From Oscillospiraceae bacterium (GTDB lineage: Bacteria; Bacillota; Clostridia; Oscillospirales; Oscillospiraceae): DNA of 64,000 bases. The stretch's first letter is position 1; every line of letters starts with the position of its first letter. Under the pieces are notes generated by a model. It ran no database searches. It was not told the DNA's origin and saw only the letters and a program-made list of their open reading frames with translations. This document shows positions 59,101 through 64,000 of this stretch, one piece after another. Location of the stretch: contig SVKL01000007.1 in NCBI GenBank assembly GCA_015068495.1, positions 1-64,000 on the forward strand, in the 5' to 3' direction. A program made the translations under genes and the position numbers.

Positions 59101-62100
59101 CAGCGCGTCATTCAAAACGCCGATAAAGTCCAGCACATCTTGGCGGGCAATATCGATGGTCTGACGCTGAATCTTACCGCCTTGACGCAAAAATTCCATT
59201 TGCTGCGCAGACAAGGTCACGGACACGGAGGTATCGAAGGTGTGATACTCTGCGCCGTTAATGGTGTAAAGGTAGCGGTAGCCCTGCGTTGTGCAAGCAG
59301 GCAGTACCAAATACGGCTTTTTCAAGGTGAAACTGCCCACAGGCTCTGCCAAACCTTCCACATATGCGTCAATTTTCTTGAGCTTCCAAGTAAAATTCAA
59401 GGTAAAGCTATTGGTAAGCTGCGTACCCACAGAGGGCAACGGGTTGCCGGAATAGGTGTAGTAGCCCTCGGGCAGATTCAGCTGCTGAATCTTCTCGTCC
59501 AGCTTCATCTGCAGCAAATCCACATCAGCCTGCGTTATGGTGTGGTTTAAGGGGTAATCCACAGCAAAGGTGACGGTCTCCCCTTCTTCTACCCGCAGAT
59601 TCAGCGTAATAAAACGCTTATCCGGAGCGCTTGCCATTTTCACATCTGTGCGATAGATGGCAGGGGCATTCTGGAAGGAGGTTACCTTATCGGTGGCATT
59701 TTCAATCGCATCTACCAGCGCGATCATTTCCAGTTCGCCGCTCTTCCGGTCAATAGCCTCGTGGGGCGGCAGCAGAGAAATGGAATCCAATGTTGCCCGA
59801 ATGCCGTCGATCTTGCTGTAATAATCCTCCGCCATACCGGGCTTTAAGCCGTCCATATAGTCCTTCATGATTTCCAGCAGCAACGGCGTATTGTCAATAA
59901 ATATGTTCAGTTGCTCCCGCAGCAGGGTGAACTGATTGTTCAGCTTTTCATAATTATCGCCGGTGTAGTACCACAGCAGCTCCTTCTCCTCATAGGCTAC
60001 TAAGTATTCATAAAGAAACAGCTTCTGCTTCTGCGCTGATTTATCAATGCAGTTTTCAATAATCGTGGTCAGAGCCGTTGCGGAAGCCTCACCCACACGC
60101 TCATCTGCCAAAATATTCTGCAGGAATCCGGCGTAGGTACCAAACTGCTCCAAAACCGATTTCTTGGAAAGCAATTGGGCCATGGCGTTCTTTTGGGTTG
60201 TCGCCTGAGATGTAAGCGTATAGGGAAGATTTACAAGATAAAGCATATTGCTTTCGCTGGTTGCGTCATTCAGCAGCAGCTGATACTGCACCTCAACCTT
60301 GTCAAAGCCTTCCGCATAAAAACTGCCGGTTCCGTTATTGAAGTCGGAGACGGGATTCTTTTGATCTCCACTGACCACCCACGCCTGCACTGCCACCCAT
60401 TCACAGGAAGCAATGCCGGAGGGAGCATCGGGGGCATAAATTACGAATTGGGAACCGCTTTCGGTTAATTCCACACAGTCAATTTCCGGTCTGCGTATGG
60501 TCAAAATACCGGTATTCAAGGCAGCGCTGCTCAAAACAGCAGCAGCCTCCGCAGACATTCCCACAGAAATTGCTACGCCCCAGGGAATATCCTCCCAAGG
60601 AGATCCCTCTTTGCGGGATAGCACTGTGTTGCCGGTTATCCGGTACACAGCCTCTTGCCGGTAGAATGCTCCTGCAATGGTATAATCGTATACCTTTTCC
60701 TTATCTGTATGGGCAGGAAGCATCAAATTGTATCCATAGGGCACTTCTGCAGGAAGGCCCTCTACGCCGGAGACGGAATAGGTTTTCGGCGTGTAAGTAA
60801 CCGTCAATGCTATATCGCTCTGCAGAGTATCTCCGGCAGAAATACCGGACACAGACCGATCGTAATAATCCTCGCCTACCTGATAGATTTCCCAATCTGC
60901 CAAGGCACGGTCCTCTGTGTCATCGGCAGCCACTGCCGCCAAAATATCCTCGTAAGATGTGTCTGCATCTAAGGTGATTCGCGCAGCGTAGCGATTTTCG
61001 ATGGTAGTCAGCGTTGCGTTGTCAATATAATTGCGGTCAATGACTTTGGCAACATACTTCACCGTCACATCAAAACGGTTCATACTGACCTGAATGGATG
61101 TTGTCTGCGCCAGCAAATTCTCAATAACCGTTACCTGAGGCTTTTCAGCCTCCACATTTTCCACCAGCCCATCCAAAACCAAATAGTCTGCATTGGAAAG
61201 ACCCTGCTTCACAGGATTCTTCTCAAGCACTTCCCACTTGGATGCGGTAGCAGCTTGAAGCGCACTGCCTGCCGCCTGCAGGTTATCAAATGCCTTCTTT
61301 AGCAAGGCAGGATCAACATCACTGAGTCCGGCGCTGTGGGCAAAGCTCACAATAACCTCCAGAACAGCTCTGTCATTGCACAAATTGAGAACATCTTGGC
61401 TGGTCTGGGCAGCAACGTCAAAATACGTCTGACCTTGTGTCATTAAGAACTTGGACTTGCCGTCTCTTGCAGCAACGTTATAGTACTGGCGAATCAGCTT
61501 CACCAAATCAAAATCGCCGCCATTTGCCCGCTTTTGACCGTAGAGGTTACGCACCGCGCCGGTGGAATCCTCGTATTTCAGCTGGCCGCCCCAAGGCAGG
61601 GACACGCCGTTTACCAATTCCATCAGCTTGTCAATATACAACGCCAGTGTCTCAAGCGCGGCTTGCTGTTCAGCGATCTGCTGCATCTGCTTAAATGCAT
61701 ACTTTAAGTTTGCACCGGAATTGAGTAGCATAAGCTGATGCTCCTGTGCAACAAAGATATGCAGCACATAGGTAACAGCAACAGAATAGGTGTTTCCGGA
61801 GGTTTGGAAAGAACCAACGTAAACGCCGTCCTGCTCAACCAAATCAACTGTTTCATTGCTCTGTCCGCTGATCACACTTGCCTGCGTAGGTATCCAGCGG
61901 AAACCGTTATAAGGATATGCCTCAGCAGATATTTTGCGTTCATCGGGGTCTACCTGCACCAATGCATCCCCTTCGTCGGGAACCCTGTATGTATAGGTGT
62001 TTTCAGCAAGCAACCCCGAATCAAGAAGCGCCTGTAATTTATCGGATAATGTGTATTGCTTTCCAAGAAGCATAGCATCACTAACGGTAACATCTTCCTT

Positions 62101-62211
62101 GCCTACAGCCACGACCATCTGCAAAAAAGGGTAATGACCGCAAGAAAACACCATTAACAACGCTAATATAAAAGAAAGGCTGCGTCTGCCTATGGAATAT
62201 CTTAAACTCAT
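56173..62211 (-). CDS. 2012-residue exported dockerin protein
   Basis: About 2012 residues from the ATG at 62211 (GGGAGG 7 bases upstream; GTG at 62226 is less likely). Signal peptide (1-35). A long region without recognised enzyme motifs contains beta-rich segments and several helical stretches; a part near residue 1420 (ILLDHITGDISTDKKVLIDLNGKTLTG) resembles beta-helix proteins. The C-terminal 65 residues are a dockerin: GDVNSDGRNDISDSVYIKRHV and TDMNRDGKCDISDDVMIKRK. It differs from the VTMPNRFPL dockerins of the other locus, so a different cohesin partner is likely. It has its own strong promoter and is followed by the FIVAR protein. No catalytic function assigned. Confidence 0.82.
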   Translation of the reverse strand: MSLRYSIGRRSLSFILALLMVFSCGHYPFLQMVVAVGKEDVTVSDAMLLGKQYTLSDKLQALLDSGLLAENTYTYRVPDEGDALVQVDPDERKISAEAYPYNGFRWIPTQASVISGQSNETVDLVEQDGVYVGSFQTSGNTYSVAVTYVLHIFVAQEHQLMLLNSGANLKYAFKQMQQIAEQQAALETLALYIDKLMELVNGVSLPWGGQLKYEDSTGAVRNLYGQKRANGGDFDLVKLIRQYYNVAARDGKSKFLMTQGQTYFDVAAQTSQDVLNLCNDRAVLEVIVSFAHSAGLSDVDPALLKKAFDNLQAAGSALQAATASKWEVLEKNPVKQGLSNADYLVLDGLVENVEAEKPQVTVIENLLAQTTSIQVSMNRFDVTVKYVAKVIDRNYIDNATLTTIENRYAARITLDADTSYEDILAAVAADDTEDRALADWEIYQVGEDYYDRSVSGISAGDTLQSDIALTVTYTPKTYSVSGVEGLPAEVPYGYNLMLPAHTDKEKVYDYTIAGAFYRQEAVYRITGNTVLSRKEGSPWEDIPWGVAISVGMSAEAAAVLSSAALNTGILTIRRPEIDCVELTESGSQFVIYAPDAPSGIASCEWVAVQAWVVSGDQKNPVSDFNNGTGSFYAEGFDKVEVQYQLLLNDATSESNMLYLVNLPYTLTSQATTQKNAMAQLLSKKSVLEQFGTYAGFLQNILADERVGEASATALTTIIENCIDKSAQKQKLFLYEYLVAYEEKELLWYYTGDNYEKLNNQFTLLREQLNIFIDNTPLLLEIMKDYMDGLKPGMAEDYYSKIDGIRATLDSISLLPPHEAIDRKSGELEMIALVDAIENATDKVTSFQNAPAIYRTDVKMASAPDKRFITLNLRVEEGETVTFAVDYPLNHTITQADVDLLQMKLDEKIQQLNLPEGYYTYSGNPLPSVGTQLTNSFTLNFTWKLKKIDAYVEGLAEPVGSFTLKKPYLVLPACTTQGYRYLYTINGAEYHTFDTSVSVTLSAQQMEFLRQGGKIQRQTIDIARQDVLDFIGVLNDALASTGAISGAAFLPLENEQGELVVFLRMSPHVTGYNAKNVLVAVSQALLTSGKFSYVDLGGYPLREDSKIHIQGILSALGDSGFSLENVKNAINEDGTIVNMELPGYKVIEQELLLENGNTIENPDIFGAKLVETQLDLAANQTITPTTVKLYITLSDDGTHAEKLAETKQGLTQLTEYVDVHLTNGSANLVLTLTEPSYQKILTAMVLLDNARLDGINDLDYGLCVEYLYELVAPLLKDEKVTVETLENTAQSNGQELELSTAQNTLKKIQDIFRFLDENVEYTNAHAEGNLYTTDAKMQANLLLDAFALPETLRGMIAENNGELTVRVGLQLTNVDRQYQALVIDKEKDVNSKTVFVTDLFGEIEQLHDGAVVILLDHITGDISTDKKVLIDLNGKTLTGNVSGSGVVLADSSIGDTGAVTGSVDAAVKDCRNRQMYTVQRRDGEIQVYLNSALLTDSTTALPDMAAALTMDLVFHFYTSAALKLDDQVIYGISQQDLVQILENGGRTNGYIFPDSLRYQGLNQFLGEMLADFTDYRAMAQATAEGKALASYSLRTTGWQFALEHDTQEDVVKGAFTPAQTEKTQSLTVYLGGTPEQKKAAQERLEALSSVIRTELRGEIEQILVAQNQVNISGSGEKNIVFKGSQNADYAVMLCALLAHNRADKAQITAALETWFNTDNAAVLKMVIDNTTVKQLFDAIRSIDKNTDMDALVQGLNLSGAVATSVKNKLSANHGLLVHLSNQLQRMQAEGTAEKMSAYEVKDAAGVYDLSSVVKDTADIAILGTHWKLDTKLKIELFSNSPELNDGNIQINVDGSVILGSKLDTINKIIYLDTAEEGITVEQFNMQVVHGAINATQVKAEFSESTADRKGVVLRDGAYYVVNGAKVTFCASNNMSSVVDKAEYTVVLLGDVNSDGRNDISDSVYIKRHVQKTVTLTDWALMATDMNRDGKCDISDDVMIKRKCQGDNYKSLLK

Positions 62212-62324
62212 TATCTTTCCTCCCAATGACGGTTTTTGGCGTCTGAAGAGGCCTTTCCGTCATCGTCAAACAACGATTTTCTTACAAAAGGGTATAAATC
62301 GACATATTAGTGTATACATTAAAC

Positions 62325-62353
62325 ATTATACCATTTTTAACTGCACAATGCAA
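62325..62353 (-). promoter_or_regulatory. Promoter of the SipW/dockerin gene block
   Basis: On the minus strand TTGCAT (62353-62348), 17-bp spacer, TATAAT (62330-62325). It lies about 105 bases ahead of the ATG at 62211. As intergenic gaps downstream are short, it may transcribe much of the block to about 52 kb or beyond. Confidence 0.75.
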
Positions 62354-62422
62354 CCTTATTTTTTCCTGCTCCAATGAGGTAAAATTTACCGTTCTTTCCT
62401 TCTTTGGGAAAACAAATAAAAC

Positions 62423-62445
62423 CGCCCACGACAGCGTCGTGGGCG
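62423..62445 (-). terminator. Terminator of the partial surface gene
   Basis: CGCCCACGAC (62423-62432) with GTCGTGGGCG (62436-62445), AGC loop. On the minus strand GTTTTATTTGTTTT follows, 17 bases past the stop codon at 62462. Confidence 0.85.
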
Positions 62446-62461
62446 ATTTTTATGAATGGTA

Positions 62462-64000
62462 TCAATCCTTCAACTGGTTATCCTTTTTTTCTGCTTCTTT
62501 TTTCTTGTATCTTCTGTAAAAATAGTACACCAAAGCAGCAATAATCAAAAGGAGGAGCAACCACCAAATCCAGCAACGGCCGTGCTTTCCGGGCTCCTGC
62601 TCACCGGGCTCTGTGGGCTCGGTGGGGTCACCGGTTGCGCCGGGAACTGTGGGCTCATCGGGATCGCTGGGACCGGTCGGTGCTGTGGGGGTTGTGGGAT
62701 CGGTCGGTGTGGTGGGAGTTGTAGGAGTCGTAGGTGTTGTGGGTTTATTGGGGGTTGTAGGTGTAGTAGGCTTGCTGGGGGTTGTAGGTGTCGTGGGATC
62801 AGTCGGTGTGGAGGGGGTGCCCTGTCCGTCGTAAGGAATATCCTGCTGGGCCTGCTTAGATCCACAGATCTCACATTCCTCATGCTTCTTTCCGGGTGCG
62901 GATGCACTGGGGTTAGAATCAATTACCCAGTTCCACTTGTGATCGCCCAGAGAAGTTTTGTCGCCGCAGGAGCATTCTTTCCAGTGCTGACTGCCATTGC
63001 TTACCCAGCCGCCGTACTGGTGCTGATGGGTGGGATCAATGGGCGTGTTCAGACTGCGCATCTTGCCGCAATCCCTACATTCCTCGTGCTTCTTGCCGGG
63101 AGTGAACTCGCCGGGATTGGTGTCTGTCACCCAGTCCCACTGGTGAGCACCTACGGAAATCTTGTCGCCGCAGGAGCACTCTTTCCAGTGCTGGTTATCG
63201 TCGCTTCTCCAGCCACCGTACTGGTGCTGATGGGTGGGATTAATGGGGGTGTTCTCATTGCGTGTACCACCACAATCACGACATTCCTCATGCTGCTTAC
63301 CGGGGGTGAATTCACCGGGGTTGGAATCTACCACCCAGCCCCACTGGTGGTCGCCCACGGAAATCTTGTCACCGCAGGAGCACTCTTTCCAGTGCTGGCT
63401 GTCATTGCGTACCCAGCCGCCGTACTGGTGCTGGTGGGTGGGGTCAATGGGGGTGTTCAGACTGCGCATCTTGCCGCAGTCTCTACATTCCTCGTGCTTC
63501 TTACCGGGAGTAAACTCGCCGGGGTTGGTGTCTGTCACCCAGTCCCACTGGTGGGCGCCTACGGAAATCTTGTCGCCGCAGGAGCACTCTTTCCAGTGCT
63601 GGTTATCGTCGCTCCGCCAGCCGCCGTACTGGTGCTGATGGGTGGGAGCAATGGGGGTGTTCTCATTGCGTGTTTTGCCGCAATCGCTACATTCCTCGTG
63701 CTTTACACCGGGAGTGAATTCGCCGGGGTTGGTGTCTGTCACCCAGCCCCACTGGTGAGCGCCTACGGAAATCTTGTCGCCGCAGGAGCACTCTTTCCAG
63801 TGCTGGTTATCGTCGCTGCTCCAGTTGCCGTACTGGTGCTGGTGGGTGGGGTCAATGGGGGTGTTCTCATTGCGTGTTCTGCCGCAATCGCTACATTCCT
63901 CGTGCTTTACACCGGGAGTGAACTCACCGGGGTTGGTGTCTGTCACCCAGCCCCACTGGTGATCGCCCACGGAAATCTTGTCGCCGCAGGAGCACTTCTG
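62462..64000 (-). CDS. Partial repeat-rich membrane-anchored surface protein
   Basis: The 3' part of a gene that continues beyond the window; the reading frame is open from 64000 to the stop at 62462 (about 512 residues visible), so no start is assigned. It contains at least five 68-residue repeats (HQHQYGGW, HWKECSCGDKISVG, HQW-WVTDTNPGEFTPG, HEEC-DCG) with four conserved Cys (C-x-C and C-x-x-C). Then come an 80-residue Thr/Pro linker (PTTPTTP), one membrane helix and a basic tail. It looks like a surface display protein related in style to the Cys-repeat cohesin protein at 5964-9110. Whether it carries a cohesin or LRR domain upstream cannot be seen. Confidence 0.8.
   Translation of the reverse strand, partial: QKCSCGDKISVGDHQWGWVTDTNPGEFTPGVKHEECSDCGRTRNENTPIDPTHQHQYGNWSSDDNQHWKECSCGDKISVGAHQWGWVTDTNPGEFTPGVKHEECSDCGKTRNENTPIAPTHQHQYGGWRSDDNQHWKECSCGDKISVGAHQWDWVTDTNPGEFTPGKKHEECRDCGKMRSLNTPIDPTHQHQYGGWVRNDSQHWKECSCGDKISVGDHQWGWVVDSNPGEFTPGKQHEECRDCGGTRNENTPINPTHQHQYGGWRSDDNQHWKECSCGDKISVGAHQWDWVTDTNPGEFTPGKKHEECRDCGKMRSLNTPIDPTHQHQYGGWVSNGSQHWKECSCGDKTSLGDHKWNWVIDSNPSASAPGKKHEECEICGSKQAQQDIPYDGQGTPSTPTDPTTPTTPSKPTTPTTPNKPTTPTTPTTPTTPTDPTTPTAPTGPSDPDEPTVPGATGDPTEPTEPGEQEPGKHGRCWIWWLLLLLIIAALVYYFYRRYKKKEAEKKDNQLKD
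62940..64000 (-). repeat. 204-bp tandem coding repeats
   Basis: Near-identical 204-bp (68-codon) units within the partial gene, with matching positions near 63013, 63217, 63421, 63625 and 63829. The array continues past the window edge. Successive copies differ by a few substitutions only, as expected for a recently expanded array. Confidence 0.85.

Noticed and set aside
62940-64000. CRISPR or minisatellite
   Set aside because: The 204-bp units are in-frame coding repeats of a surface protein.

Overview
The window reads as chromosomal DNA of a low-to-mid GC Firmicute, most likely an uncultured gut-type Clostridia (Oscillospirales-like). The signs are AGGAGG-type ribosome binding sites, sigma-A type promoters, a YerC/HisR-led histidine operon with short-form HisG, BspA-type leucine-rich repeat proteins, non-cellulosomal cohesins and dockerins, and SipW-type signal peptidases. 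The taxonomic call is inference. No rRNA, tRNA, intact transposase or CRISPR array was seen.

Layout. 1-3.8 kb: an iteron-like 11-bp repeat block, a zinc-ribbon protein of unknown function, and a cation:proton antiporter bracketed by short direct repeats. 3.9-20.6 kb (minus strand): a surface-assembly cluster. It contains an O-antigen-ligase-like membrane protein, a stand-alone penicillin-binding transpeptidase domain, a 2801-residue Ig/LRR/dockerin protein, an LPXTG-like anchored cohesin protein with Cys-rich repeats, a dockerin-bearing transglutaminase-like protein and a membrane-anchored cohesin. 21.0-28.6 kb (plus strand): a tightly overlapping histidine operon, regulator-hisZG(fusion)-D-C-B-H-A-F-IE. 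28.7-30.4 kb: a TGS/ThrRS-like uridine-kinase-family protein. 30.7-31.0 kb: a plus-strand transcription unit with no ORF, a structured RNA candidate. 31.0-33.5 kb (minus): an LRR membrane protein and an Lgt-like membrane protein.

33.6-62.2 kb (minus strand) is the most unusual part. At least six exported proteins carry a SipW-type N-terminal segment (hydrophobic helix ending in an aromatic/Trp motif). They are interleaved with two SipW-like signal peptidases, a membrane-anchored McrB-like AAA+ ATPase, a DUF2357/McrC-like coiled-coil partner without a visible nuclease, and a degenerate HD-GYP plus EAL-like protein that looks like a catalytically dead c-di-GMP sensor. At the promoter-proximal end are a 2012-residue dockerin protein and a FIVAR membrane protein with a possible cohesin-like domain. 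62.5-64.0 kb holds the 3' part of another repeat-rich membrane-anchored surface protein that runs off the window.

How the genes may work together (inference): the two minus-strand blocks look like a cell-surface or matrix construction programme. SipW peptidases would process TasA/CalY-like subunits. Cohesin-dockerin pairs would tether very large LRR, Ig and transglutaminase proteins to membrane or wall anchors. A cytoplasmic AAA+/coiled-coil/c-di-GMP-like module encoded among the subunits may regulate or power assembly. The histidine operon and kinase are ordinary housekeeping genes lying between the two blocks.
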